Below, piece after piece: positions 1 to 6,945 of a stretch of 19,525 nucleotides of DNA. A program made the position numbers and the translations under genes. The stretch is taken from NCBI GenBank assembly GCA_034007295.1, contig JAVERC010000055.1, positions 1 through 19,525 of the forward strand. Reading direction: 5' to 3'. Each line of letters begins with the position of its first letter. Positions within the stretch are counted from its first letter, which is position 1. The stretch comes from JACKCP01 sp034007295. GTDB lineage: Bacteria; Desulfobacterota; Desulfobacteria; Desulfobacterales; JACKCP01. The notes below the pieces were generated by a model, which was given only the letters and a program-made list of their open reading frames with translations, searched no databases and had not been told where the DNA came from.

Positions 1-2
1 TA

Positions 3-98
3 ACGAACAAGGAAAGAACTGTAAACGTGGATAAAAAAGAAGAAACAGAGAAAGATACAAATCCGAAAGCACAACAAGCAATAAATCAAATTCGCTAA
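3..98 (+). CDS. 3' end of an unidentified gene (partial)
   Basis: An open frame runs from the left edge to a TAA at 96-98, giving a hydrophilic tail rich in Lys, Glu, Thr and Gln (ends ...KAQQAINQIR). It could be the end of a longer gene, or a very short gene from GTG at 27 with AAGGA upstream at 9-13. The strong hairpin at 173-223 lies about 75 bases downstream and would terminate it. No family is recognisable from so short a piece. Confidence 0.35.
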   Translation, partial: TNKERTVNVDKKEETEKDTNPKAQQAINQIR

Positions 99-172
99 AT
101 TCTTAAAACTCAATGATTTTTTAAAAAACAAAAACAGTTCAAAATTATCTTAAAAAGATACGCATAACGCAC

Positions 173-223
173 AAAAATATAAAAGAGGCCACAAAGAATT
201 TGGATGGCCTCTTTTATATTTTT
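173..223. terminator. Bidirectional intrinsic terminator
   Basis: A perfect inverted repeat pairs 173-190 with 206-223 (core arms AAAAGAGGCC / GGCCTCTTTT) around a 15-base loop. The A-run before and T-run after the stem give a U-tract on both strands. It lies between the plus-strand tail ending at 98 and the minus-strand gene ending at 240, so it can serve both convergent transcripts. Confidence 0.85.
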
Positions 224-239
224 TTATTGTTGTTAACCC

Positions 240-557
240 TTATTTTTTGCGCTTCTTTATGATTGTAACATTATCATCATAGGTCACAAATCCTCTACTA
301 TCTGTACTCCAATCTATAAATTCAATATCATATTCTTCCTTTTTTCTTAGTTTTTCCATCACATCAGCAGCCGTTTCTTTTTTATATTCCTGAAACCAGG
401 GCAATTTTTCTTTCGCAACATAAATACAGGCAGCAACAAGACCCAAAAATGTAAAAACAGCCATAACGTGAGCAGCATCATCAAGCAGCCAAAATCCAAA
501 AAAATCAAAAATATCAATATACATTGATTTGATACCCAACACGAAATTTTTCATCAT
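240..557 (-). CDS. Small single-pass membrane protein, unknown function
   Basis: The product is 105 residues when started at the ATG at 557, which has AAAGGA five bases upstream; the frame is open 20 codons further up but without a Shine-Dalgarno. One hydrophobic helix is visible at about residues 29-48 (AHVMAVFTFLGLVAACIYVA), followed by a basic and acidic cytoplasmic-type tail ending in KKRKK. I do not recognise the family. It lies just downstream of the NERD gene (stop codon 78 bases before its own start) on the same strand and could be co-transcribed with it. The transmembrane call is from hydrophobicity only. Confidence 0.6.
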   Translation of the reverse strand: MMKNFVLGIKSMYIDIFDFFGFWLLDDAAHVMAVFTFLGLVAACIYVAKEKLPWFQEYKKETAADVMEKLRKKEEYDIEFIDWSTDSRGFVTYDDNVTIIKKRKK

Positions 558-635
558 AAAAATCCTTTTTAAGATTTCTGGAAGGCAACTCTGGGTTTTA
601 GAATAATGCCTTATCAAAAAAAATGCAAGGCTTTT

Positions 636-1385
636 TTATTTTTTCTCCTTTAATCCTTTGCAATGAGGAAATCTTGAACATCCCCAAAATTCCCTTCCTC
701 TCTTCGACCCTTTATTTGTCACCCTCAGCACCATAGAAGATCCACATAAAAGACACTCAGGACGATTCCTAATAGTCTCAATGTGTTTTTTATCCGTTTC
801 AAACCCAGGCTCCATGCGTTCCGATTTAAGCCTAGAAACAAAGGCTGCAACTTCTTCATGTGAAAATATAACTTTCGTTTTTTCTTTAATGAGAAAGAGA
901 CTTTCGCCCGGAGAAACCACATCATCAATATAATCACCAAATTTTGCCGATCCAGAAAAAACAACTACCGAAAAGAAATTCTCGAATGGGATATTAAGCA
1001 GATTTTGAAGAGCTTTAATATGTCCAAAATTTTGATGGATCGGATTTTTAAATTTAAAATATTTTTCCTTATTAAATACCTGAATCCAATAAGGTTCTTC
1101 TTTTTTACCAAAAATTGTACCGGAAAAATATTTGTTTTCAATCACAAAAATACCGAAAACCGAAATTATTACAATGTCTATCTGGGTAGTTCTTTCCTTA
1201 AAAGCAGGAACGGTAACATCTTGGAAAATATAATATTCAGTAGAATCAAAATGCCTTTCAAGAAATTTTGCAAGTTTAACCTCAGCTTTCTTCCCTTTAT
1301 CTCTTTCCGAAAAAACTTCATCAAGTGCCTTGATAAGCACCCAAAGAATCACAAAAACAAGAAGCACCCCAAGAACCTGATCCAT
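636..1385 (-). CDS. NERD-domain nuclease-like membrane protein with C-terminal topoisomerase-type zinc finger
   Basis: The 249-residue product starts with a membrane anchor (about residues 3-20), followed by a NERD domain at roughly 31-150. Visible NERD features are a Glu near the start (GKKAEVKLAKFL), the core TQIDIVIIS...GIFVIENKYFSGTIFG with D70, E83 and K85 as candidate nuclease-like acidic/basic residues, and the NPIHQN motif at 114-119. The C-terminus (211-245) holds CLLC...WGCSRFPHCKG, the Cys4 zinc finger of the type found at the end of bacterial topoisomerase I; NERD plus this finger is a known combination. It would act on DNA near the inner face of the membrane, but the substrate is unknown. 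ATG at 1385 has AAAGGA upstream. The stop of the preceding frame (1387-1389) is one base from this start, so the two were probably one operon. Confidence 0.85.
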   Translation of the reverse strand: MDQVLGVLLVFVILWVLIKALDEVFSERDKGKKAEVKLAKFLERHFDSTEYYIFQDVTVPAFKERTTQIDIVIISVFGIFVIENKYFSGTIFGKKEEPYWIQVFNKEKYFKFKNPIHQNFGHIKALQNLLNIPFENFFSVVVFSGSAKFGDYIDDVVSPGESLFLIKEKTKVIFSHEEVAAFVSRLKSERMEPGFETDKKHIETIRNRPECLLCGSSMVLRVTNKGSKRGREFWGCSRFPHCKGLKEKK

Positions 1386-1386
1386 T

Positions 1387-1665
1387 TTATTCCTTTCTGC
1401 GGATGGTCTTTGTCAGACTGCGTTTCTTCTGGCTGTTGTTTGAAAGGCTGCGCTTTGAGAATAGTTCGTCCAGGTGAAAGCACAGCCTCTGGATTCTGCC
1501 GAGGTCTCCTTCTCCGATCTTTCCGGAAATTCTTGGGTAAATGCCTTTTCCGGAAAGGGCGGATTTCGGGATGAAGTAGAATTGTTCCGGTGCTTTCCTG
1601 GAGCGGAATTTCGGCCCCCGGTTATCCGCTGCCCAGAAGGCCCCTCAGGCTTCTTTCACGGCCAT
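1387..1665 (-). pseudogene. Gene upstream of the NERD protein, interrupted by an in-frame TGA
   Basis: On the minus strand one frame runs from ATG at 1665 (MAVKEA) through a TGA at 1645-1647 and on without stops to TAA at 1387. The part after TGA is 85 residues and looks coding: it contains APEQFYFIPKSALSGKGIYP, then ISGKIGEGDLGRIQRLCFHL, and a basic end. It is much richer in G+C than its surroundings. The final codons overlap the Shine-Dalgarno of the NERD gene, as in a tight operon. A single substitution (for example CGA or TGG to TGA) would explain the break. The ATG has no good Shine-Dalgarno, so the true start may be lost. A plus-strand frame across the same bases (1474-1680) is judged to be the shadow. 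No family recognised. Confidence 0.4.
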
Positions 1666-1685
1666 AAAATAAAAATTTAATAACT

Positions 1686-1885
1686 GCTGTTTTGCCAAAA
1701 AACAGCCATGGAATAACCATAAAACAGCCATGAAACAGCCTAAAAACAGGTTATTTTATGCCAAAGTTTTAAAAAAAACTGACACAAAATAGCCCGAAAA
1801 AAGGCGGTTTTTAGGCAAAAAACATGCAGAAAACGGCACAAAACAACCCAAAAACAGGCATTTTTTTGCCATAAAAAAACAGCTT
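1686..1885. repeat. Short AAAACAGCC-type repeats and hairpins in non-coding DNA
   Basis: Copies of (A)AAACAGCC/AAACAGGC occur near 1700, 1722, 1733, 1743, 1853 and 1877. The first pairs with an inverted copy: GCTGTTTT (1686-1693) and AAAACAGC (1699-1706) form an 8-bp stem. A second short inverted repeat is GGCA...TGCC at about 1857-1870. The stretch 1666-2439 contains no convincing gene on either strand; the open frames there are low-complexity Phe/Leu/Lys products of the A/T runs. Function is unknown; a protein-binding array or decayed sequence are both possible. Confidence 0.5.
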
Positions 1886-1976
1886 TTTTCATCAGGGCTA
1901 ACAAAAAATAGAGATAGAAGTTGTATCGGATAAACGATTTTCAAAGAGTCTGTCTGAAAAATCGGACAAAAAATAC

Positions 1977-2348
1977 TGTCAAAAATAAGTTGTTTTTATA
2001 GATAAAAAATAAAAATTACGTTTATCTATGTTTGTATAATATATCATATTCTGCAAATTTGACAGTTATTTTGACAGTCAAAAGCGAAAAATTTATAAAA
2101 AACATTTTTAAAATAAAACCAAAATTTTAACCTAAATAAAAGTGTCAAAAAATGTATCATAATCCTCCACAAAAAAACAACTAAAAAACAGGTCGTTTTG
2201 ACACTTGTTTTTATACACCTTGACACCCAATTCCTTTGTAAAGTTTTTTTTTGATTGAAGATACTGCCGTAGCATGTCATGAGTCATTTTCTTGGATGCG
2301 GATTTTTACAGTCCTATATAACTATACTATACCGTAATTTTTGACACT
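1977..2348. repeat. Dispersed TTTTGACA / TGTCAAAA repeats (candidate operator or iteron array)
   Basis: Copies lie at 1977-1984 (inverted), 2058-2064, 2069-2083, 2141-2150 (AGTGTCAAAA), 2196-2205 (TTTTGACACT), 2220-2227 (TTGACACC) and 2339-2348 (TTTTGACACT). The 2069-2083 site is a perfect 7-bp palindrome around one base (TTTTGAC-A-GTCAAAA), which is the shape of a dimeric repressor site. The last copy overlaps the expected transcription start of the promoter at 2305-2333. The spacing is irregular, which is unlike classical plasmid iterons. Confidence 0.5.
2305..2333 (+). promoter_or_regulatory. Candidate promoter for the 2440 gene
   Basis: TTTACA (2305-2310) and TATACC (2328-2333) are separated by 17 bases. 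Transcription would begin near 2340, on top of a TTTTGACACT repeat, so a protein bound there should block it. This is a consensus match only. Confidence 0.35.
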
Positions 2349-2439
2349 GTTTCCTGATCAAATTTTGTTTTTTTAATTAGAAAGATTTTTTTGATGTTTT
2401 GCTTCTTTTTTAAAAGAAGTATATTATAGAAATAGGGCT

Positions 2440-2910
2440 TTGGAAGAGCTTAATTACATTAAGGGGGTCGTCTTGTCGGTCAGAGAAAGCCAAGTTGCAT
2501 ACATAGAAAAAGTTCTTTGGCAGTCGTTGGTGAATCCCCAGCGGCACGAGCATCTTTCATCGGAGAAGATTTTAATTGGTTTGCAACAACATAGACCAAA
2601 GCGTTTATTTTCCCGGAAGGAGAAGGAAGCTCTGAAAGAAGAAATCCAAAAAGCCCGAAGGAGATTAAAGGCCCGTTGGTTGACAGCGGAAAAGACCATT
2701 CAGATTTTGGGTGGCAAATTGAATTTAGACCCGAGAATGATCCATCGTTGGATAGCTTTGGGTTACATGAATTTGGACGGTAGCGTGAATTTAACTTTTG
2801 AGGGTCTTCAGGTTTTGATGTTTGAGTTCGAGTATGCAAAGCGTCCAGGTTTTGATCCAAAAGAAATAGACTTCGAGGAACGTCCATTGTTTTTAAAAAA
2901 ATATTTATGA
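2440..2910 (+). CDS. Basic protein of unknown function with a possible helix-turn-helix
   Basis: The product is up to 156 residues. Residues 62-92 are a highly basic helical segment (FSRKEKEALKEEIQKARRR), and 85-130 (TAEKTIQILGGKLNLDPRMI then HRWIALGYM...LTFEGLQVL) resembles a MerR/excisionase-like helix-turn-helix, but this is pattern recognition, not a family match. The start is uncertain: TTG at 2440 has no usable Shine-Dalgarno, whereas TTG at 2473 has AAGGGGG five bases upstream and would give a 145-residue protein. It is the first plus-strand gene after the repeat array and may be its binding protein. The next gene begins 13 bases after its stop. Confidence 0.55.
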   Translation: MEELNYIKGVVLSVRESQVAYIEKVLWQSLVNPQRHEHLSSEKILIGLQQHRPKRLFSRKEKEALKEEIQKARRRLKARWLTAEKTIQILGGKLNLDPRMIHRWIALGYMNLDGSVNLTFEGLQVLMFEFEYAKRPGFDPKEIDFEERPLFLKKYL

Positions 2911-2923
2911 AAGGGTCATCTTT

Positions 2924-3397
2924 ATGGATACCAGAGATGTTTTAAAAAATTTTATATTTTCAAGAATCAAAAATGCCTTTATTCTTTATTTTGAAGATTG
3001 CAGGGATCGAGTAAAAGCAGACGAGAAAATTTTCTTTGAACCATTGATTTTTTGTTACGATGAATATGATGGTGATTTTTTTATAAAAGATAGTGCGCTA
3101 TATCAAGAAGTATTCGGGAAAAGTAATAGCATTGAAGTTTTGAGCGGCCTAAGCGTCAGCCATGCATTTAATACTTATAGCCAAGAAAACAAAGATCCGA
3201 GTCTTTGGACAAGGCGAGATATAGACCAGCTTTCTTCTGAAAAGTCTTTTTCAGGGGTATCAGAATTTTATTTTCCGAATCCTGAAAAAGCTGTTTTAAA
3301 AAATTTAGAAATAGTTCTTTCTAAAACCAACGAAGGTGAAAGGATTTTGCAAGTATCCCGGATGAAGGATAGAAGCGTTATTCCTTGCTATCCTTGA
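2924..3397 (+). CDS. Hypothetical protein, 3' end probably replaced by an IS607-type remnant
   Basis: ATG at 2924 follows AAAGGG at a normal distance and lies 13 bases after the preceding gene, so the two are probably co-transcribed. The 157-residue product is rich in Phe, Asp and Ser, has no membrane segment, and I do not recognise it. Its last ten or so codons (from about 3366) run out of frame across sequence that in another frame encodes the C-terminal part of an IS607-type serine recombinase. The original C-terminus is therefore probably lost and the present end (RSVIPCYP) accidental. Confidence 0.5.
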   Translation: MDTRDVLKNFIFSRIKNAFILYFEDCRDRVKADEKIFFEPLIFCYDEYDGDFFIKDSALYQEVFGKSNSIEVLSGLSVSHAFNTYSQENKDPSLWTRRDIDQLSSEKSFSGVSEFYFPNPEKAVLKNLEIVLSKTNEGERILQVSRMKDRSVIPCYP

Positions 3398-3752
3398 AGG
3401 CAGTGTGGGTCGCTTGGTTCTCACCCACAAAGACCGTCTGCTCCGCTTTGGCGCAGAACTAATTTTTGCCATCTGCGAAGCCAAAGAAGTGGAGGTGGTC
3501 ATTCTTAATCAGGGAGAAGACCCAAGCCTTCCCAACCCCTCCCAGATGTCCCTGCGCCGGGACTTGAACGCTATCAAGCATACGGATTTCCCATGGATGA
3601 AGGAAGTCACCAAATGCGCTCCGCAGATGACCATTATCCAGCTTGGCGAAGCGTTTAAAAACTTCTTTGCGGGTCGTACCCAATATCCGACTTCCCGCAA
3701 AAAGGGCGTGAACGACCGCTTCAGCATCACCAACAATCAGTTCACCGTTAAA
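3366..3752 (+). pseudogene. IS607-type remnant: serine recombinase C-terminus fused to TnpB N-terminus
   Basis: In the frame of 3366 the sequence reads ...LAILEGSVGRLVLTHKDRLL then RFGAELIFAICEAKEVEVVI, which is the conserved segment of the IS607 TnpA serine recombinase just before its C-terminus. After LNQGEDPS the same open frame jumps to LRRDLNAIKHTDFPWMKEVT, KCAPQMTIIQLGEAFKNFFA and RKKGVNDRFSITNNQFTV, which is the N-terminal part of a TnpB. The recombinase end, the IS607 tnpA/tnpB junction and TnpB's first residues are deleted, and TnpB is cut off after about residue 100, before any RuvC motif. The piece is also richer in G+C than its neighbours. Nothing here can be active; the continuous frame is chance or a single deletion. 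A frame to 3836 continues beyond the homology into the leader of the next gene. Confidence 0.8.
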
Positions 3753-3769
3753 AAGAATGGACCTACAAT
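3741..3769 (+). promoter_or_regulatory. Weak candidate promoter for the 3820-5172 pair
   Basis: TTCACC (3741-3746) and TACAAT (3764-3769) are 17 bases apart, about 50 bases before the ATG at 3820. The -35 part lies in the TnpB remnant, so the promoter would be a product of the rearrangement. Support is consensus similarity only. Confidence 0.25.
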
Positions 3770-3819
3770 ACAGTCTGGTATCTATACAATGCCGCAAACC
3801 AATAAAAAAAGAGGGTTCC

Positions 3820-4176
3820 ATGGCAAAAAAAAATGAGATTGTTTTAGATTTAAGTATTTTGCTTGATAGGTTAGACAGAATAGAGAAACAGGTTTTTGAA
3901 ATTAACCAACGAATCGCACAGGCAAGCTCCGTTGTAACGCAAAAAGCTAAAGGGATTAAAAAGAAAAACCAAACACAGCTTAAAAAAACAGATTTAGTCA
4001 TTGATTTTTATAAAAAAAATAAAGACAGGACTGTTTCTTTTAAAGAATTGAAAGAAAAGCTTCCTCTGGAAGACAAGATTTTAAGAAACATCGTTTTCAG
4101 ACTAAAAAAGCTTGGCAAAATAAGACAGGTTGAGCGAGGTGAATACCAGTATTTAGAAGAAACTCAAGAAAGCTAA
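3820..4176 (+). CDS. Coiled-coil protein with C-terminal winged-helix-like domain
   Basis: Started at ATG 3820 (GAGGG just upstream), the product is 118 residues. Residues 8-40 form a heptad-like helix (LSILLDRLDRIEKQVFEINQ), followed by a Lys-rich linker and, at 68-110, a pattern typical of winged helix domains: TVSFKELKEKL...ILRNIVFRLKKLGKIRQVE then GEYQYL as the wing. This suggests a small dimeric DNA-binding protein or regulator. The gene is only three bases from the next (TAA, AAA, ATG), so translation is probably coupled and the two may act together. An upstream in-frame ATG at 3757 lies in leader sequence and lacks a Shine-Dalgarno. Confidence 0.65.
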   Translation: MAKKNEIVLDLSILLDRLDRIEKQVFEINQRIAQASSVVTQKAKGIKKKNQTQLKKTDLVIDFYKKNKDRTVSFKELKEKLPLEDKILRNIVFRLKKLGKIRQVERGEYQYLEETQES

Positions 4177-4179
4177 AAA

Positions 4180-5172
4180 ATGGGATCAGATTTCACCTGG
4201 AAACCAATTTCAGGATTTTTCAAAGAATTCAAAAAATACAATCCGGAAATATTTCCTGCACCACTTTCCTCTCCTTTGATGATGAACAAGGTAGCGGAAG
4301 TGATAATGAAAAGCGGCTACGACCTTTCCTGGATGGGATCAGGCTTAGAAAACATTGCTGCTGGATATACATTCTGGCAAAGCCAGCCAAACCGCACGGT
4401 CTATGTGGCAAAAAAAGAAACAGCTTCATTTTTGGAAACCGTGCGCCTGACATTTATCCCAGAAAACCCTCCTTCCTCATGGTCTGGTAACACTTTTTTG
4501 ATAGAGACTGACAGCATAGCCTCAAGCTCGACACTTTTAGAAAATATAGGGTGCATTCTTGCGTATCAAACCAAAGATGCAAAGGGAGAGCTTCGATATT
4601 TTTTTGTGTGCCTTTTCAAGCCCGATGGGATTTTTGTTTTTTCGATAAAAGCGGACCAGTTTAAAATCAATGCTGACCTTGCAAAGACCGGAAAGCTTCT
4701 GGATACAGAAATGTATGGAGATTTAGATGGATTCCCGGAGAGACGGCTTTTCACAAAGGGAGAGAATCAAAAAGCCCTGAAGGTATTGCAGTTTGTTTTT
4801 GCAGCAAGCTACTACATCGAAAGTGCGGGGAAAAAAGATGGTGTGACAACTAAGCATCTAAAGCTCGGTCCTGCCTTTGAATCCCCTTCTTCAGAGGAAA
4901 AACCGGGAAAGAAGAAAAAGAGGAAAGGCAAGACCCTCCCCGTTCGTGCCTGGACCTACGCCACCTTGAGCGTGGACAGAGAAGTGATGGATAACAAGGG
5001 TAAGGAGCAGGGCGAAGGACGAAAGTTAAATACAGACGACCTCACGCTTTCTCCGGTAATAGTCTCGCCTCATATCCGGCGCATGTCGGACGACAGGATT
5101 GTTTTGGTTGATGCTTATGAGAGCCATCGTTGGAAAAGCGAAGAGAAGGTTGGGAAAAAAATAAAAATTTAA
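4180..5172 (+). CDS. Large orphan protein, unknown function
   Basis: The 330-residue product follows the coiled-coil gene after three bases. It has no signal peptide or membrane helix. Residues 1-215 look like one globular alpha/beta domain with alternating hydrophobic strands (GCILAYQTKDAKGELRYFFV then CLFKPDGIFVFSI). Residues 240-252 are a very basic linker (KPGKKKKRKGK). The last 75 residues contain a strand-rich module with the pattern VIVSPHIRRM...IVLVDAYESHRW, which recalls short C-terminal modules of the type V-x-P-H-x-R-R seen in phage- and plasmid-encoded orphan proteins; I cannot name the family. A terminator follows at 5211, closing the transcript. Confidence 0.6.
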   Translation: MGSDFTWKPISGFFKEFKKYNPEIFPAPLSSPLMMNKVAEVIMKSGYDLSWMGSGLENIAAGYTFWQSQPNRTVYVAKKETASFLETVRLTFIPENPPSSWSGNTFLIETDSIASSSTLLENIGCILAYQTKDAKGELRYFFVCLFKPDGIFVFSIKADQFKINADLAKTGKLLDTEMYGDLDGFPERRLFTKGENQKALKVLQFVFAASYYIESAGKKDGVTTKHLKLGPAFESPSSEEKPGKKKKRKGKTLPVRAWTYATLSVDREVMDNKGKEQGEGRKLNTDDLTLSPVIVSPHIRRMSDDRIVLVDAYESHRWKSEEKVGKKIKI

Positions 5173-5210
5173 AGAAAGTATTTTCTGGAAAAAATATTAA
5201 ATTTTTCGTG

Positions 5211-5246
5211 AAGCCTTTGGGTTCAGCCCAAGGCTTTTCTTTTTTC
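5211..5246 (+). terminator. Intrinsic terminator after the 3820-5172 pair
   Basis: AAGCCTTTGGG and CCCAAGGCTT pair with one bulged T around a short TTCAG-type loop, followed by a T-rich tract (5235-5250). It lies 39 bases after the TAA at 5172. Confidence 0.8.
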
Positions 5247-5326
5247 TTCTTTTTAGAAAATGAAAGAACAAGAAAAAAAGCACGGATTTTAAACCTAGTT
5301 TCTGCATTTTTCTTGTTCCTACAACT

Positions 5327-5878
5327 TTAATCGTTCAGGTTTTCTACTACGTTTTTGATAACCATTTTATAGCGATGCGATTCCTTTACTCTGCGAATAA
5401 GGTGGCATAGCATATCTACTTCACAACACAAAAGATTGCGCCCTTGACCATATACGTTTTCCAAATACACCTTTATTTCATTCGGAACTATGGCATCAAT
5501 TGAATTTAAAGAGACAATTTCTTTGTTAAGAGTTTCCAAGGTCGGTATGTTTGCGAAGCTGAGGTCCGTTTCTTTTTTACATACATCATGCAATTCTTGG
5601 TTATATTTATCACTTAACAATATAAAAATTACAAATAAGATGCCAAAAATGACAAGAGGAATCAAGCCAAGCAGTAAATATCCAGAATCAACTATATCTC
5701 TATCCCACAGATAAATAAAAATTAAAGCGACTATAATGATTACCGACAATCCGCATAATCCTGAATAATAATAGAGCATTATTTTCTTTTCAAGTCTTTC
5801 TTTTTTCTCTTTGATTTCCGCAAGCGAATTTTTTATTTTTTCGTTTTCAGGTGGAATCTCCGAAATATTGATTTGCAT
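5327..5878 (-). CDS. Two-pass membrane protein with N-terminal coiled coil
   Basis: The 183-residue product has a charged helical N-terminus (residues 11-33, KIKNSLAEIKEKKERLEKKI), two clear membrane helices at about 37-57 and 67-88, and a soluble C-terminal domain with several Cys (ETDLS...YGQGRNLLCCEVDMLCHLI). Both ends are predicted on the same side of the membrane. AAAGG precedes the ATG at 5878. It lies 29 bases downstream of mazF on the same strand without a visible terminator, so read-through from the mazEF transcript is possible. Function is unknown. Confidence 0.65.
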   Translation of the reverse strand: MQINISEIPPENEKIKNSLAEIKEKKERLEKKIMLYYYSGLCGLSVIIIVALIFIYLWDRDIVDSGYLLLGLIPLVIFGILFVIFILLSDKYNQELHDVCKKETDLSFANIPTLETLNKEIVSLNSIDAIVPNEIKVYLENVYGQGRNLLCCEVDMLCHLIRRVKESHRYKMVIKNVVENLND

Positions 5879-5907
5879 AATATAAAACCTTTCTTGATGG
5901 TCAGTTT

Positions 5908-6270
5908 TTAACTTTTTGATTTAAAGAAAATATCGGCTCCCATAAGCGGAATCAGACAAGCCAATGTATTTTTTAAAACACCATCTTCTGCTGTTGCAAT
6001 TTTTTTGGCATTTCTGTCTTTCCAGGACAAGGTTTGTATAATGCTTGCAGCTACAACAGAGGGCTTTTCTAAATTGCTCACCGGGATCTCAGCGATGCCA
6101 CCACGAATACTTGTGCTTATCGGGCAACAAATCATAAGACCCGTTTGCTTGTTATATTCTTTGCTTGATAAAACCAAGGCTGGTCTATATTTTCCGATTT
6201 CACGGCCCTTGGTTGGGTCAAAATCAAGCCAGACAATATCGTTTCTTTGTGGAATATACCGTAGGGACAT
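5908..6270 (-). CDS. mazF: MazF/PemK-family toxin (endoribonuclease)
   Basis: The 120-residue product begins with the usual MazF signature PQRNDIVWLDFDPTKGREIG followed by KYRPALVLS, and has the conserved ...TGLMICCPISTSIRGG and the later VVAASIIQTLSWKDRN segment. MazF toxins cleave single-stranded mRNA (some cleave other RNAs) at short motifs and are neutralised by binding MazE. The Arg of YRPALV and the Ser/Thr of CPISTS are at the positions expected for the active site. The start chosen is ATG at 6270, which shares one base with the TGA of the antitoxin gene (TGATG), giving translational coupling; a GTG one codon earlier is possible. Length is normal and the frame intact. Confidence 0.93.
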   Translation of the reverse strand: MSLRYIPQRNDIVWLDFDPTKGREIGKYRPALVLSSKEYNKQTGLMICCPISTSIRGGIAEIPVSNLEKPSVVAASIIQTLSWKDRNAKKIATAEDGVLKNTLACLIPLMGADIFFKSKS

Positions 6271-6524
6271 CACTCACCCATTTCTTTTTCTGAAAGATCT
6301 GCCAATGCATCCGCATGTGCGGTATGTGCATTCAATCCTTTAAGTATTTCCTTTTCACTGAAGGGCAAAAAGGTTTTTAAGTTTTGAACAGGTTCAAAAA
6401 TAATTTTCCCCCCCTCTTCTCTGACAAAAATTTCAGATCCTTCTTTGAGTCTTAATTGCCGAATCAAAGTAGCGGGAATAATACTCCCCAAGCTGTTTCC
6501 AATTTTTCTGACCTGTGTTTTCAC
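6270..6524 (-). CDS. mazE: MazE/AbrB-type antitoxin
   Basis: The 84-residue product has the MazE N-terminal swapped-hairpin DNA-binding fold: TQVRKIGNSLGSIIPATLIR followed by LKEGSEIFVREEGGKIIFEP. The C-terminal half is Leu- and acid-rich and would wrap around MazF. The start is placed at GTG 6524, giving the common MazE opening MKTQVRKIGNSLG, with AAGGA eight bases upstream; a TTG at 6542 would add six residues. MazE normally represses its own operon, so the palindrome upstream (6574-6583) is a candidate operator. Confidence 0.9.
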   Translation of the reverse strand: MKTQVRKIGNSLGSIIPATLIRQLRLKEGSEIFVREEGGKIIFEPVQNLKTFLPFSEKEILKGLNAHTAHADALADLSEKEMGE

Positions 6525-6557
6525 TTTAAGTTTCCTTTTCAATAGGTGTCATTGTTA

Positions 6558-6590
6558 TTTATATTGCAACTTTTGTTATAACATTGTCAA
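6558..6590 (-). promoter_or_regulatory. Candidate mazEF promoter/operator
   Basis: On the minus strand TTGACA lies at 6590-6585, with only weak -10 candidates (AT-rich sequence at 6567-6558). Between them is a perfect 10-bp palindrome TGTTATAACA (6574-6583), the kind of site an AbrB-type antitoxin could bind. Consensus evidence only. Confidence 0.35.
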
Positions 6591-6759
6591 GACAAATCGG
6601 CCGAGCATTTTCCACAGTGGCTTTTCCCAAAAAATTACATTGACAATATAAGATTAAAGATATATGGTTTTTACCAAAAAATATAATTCGGATTTTTTTT
6701 AAGAATGGGATTTATAAAATGGACGATGGTTCTCTGGAAAGCCCTGTGAAAACTGGATT

Positions 6760-6945
6760 ATGGAAAAAGACATGGAAGAAGAACAGCATCAGGCTTTTGG
6801 CCTTGCAATCTTAAACGGCAATACAGACTTTGCAGAGATCGGGTATATCAGCTTGGTAGAAGTCATGGAGTGCGGCGCAGAATTAGATTTAAATTGGGAG
6901 CCAATATCGATTGAAGAGGTGGAAAAACAATGGTCAATCAAATAG
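6760..6945 (+). CDS. Small acidic orphan protein
   Basis: The 61-residue product (MEKDMEEEQHQAF..., then DFAEIGYISLVEVMECGAEL) is acidic and unrecognised. The frame stays open upstream to a stop at 6715 and reads GRWFSGKPCENWI before the ATG, which looks coding, but no start codon or Shine-Dalgarno is found there. An ATG at 6719 sits one frame off, so a 5' frameshift or a start different from 6760 is possible. The end overlaps the start of the next gene by 16 bases, which supports co-translation. Confidence 0.5.
   Translation: MEKDMEEEQHQAFGLAILNGNTDFAEIGYISLVEVMECGAELDLNWEPISIEEVEKQWSIK

Noticed and set aside
1005..1574. Plus-strand frame of 189 codons
   Set aside because: It is antisense to the NERD gene and its upstream partner, is Phe/Lys/Asn-rich and has no family features.
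1474..1680. Plus-strand frame of 68 codons
   Set aside because: The minus strand of the same bases gives a more protein-like frame that abuts the NERD start; the plus frame lacks a ribosome site.
1756..2280. Two minus-strand frames in the repeat region
   Set aside because: Low-complexity Phe/Leu/Lys products of A/T runs, no ribosome sites.
1686..2348. CRISPR array
   Set aside because: Repeats are 8-10 bases and irregularly spaced, with no constant spacer length and no cas genes.
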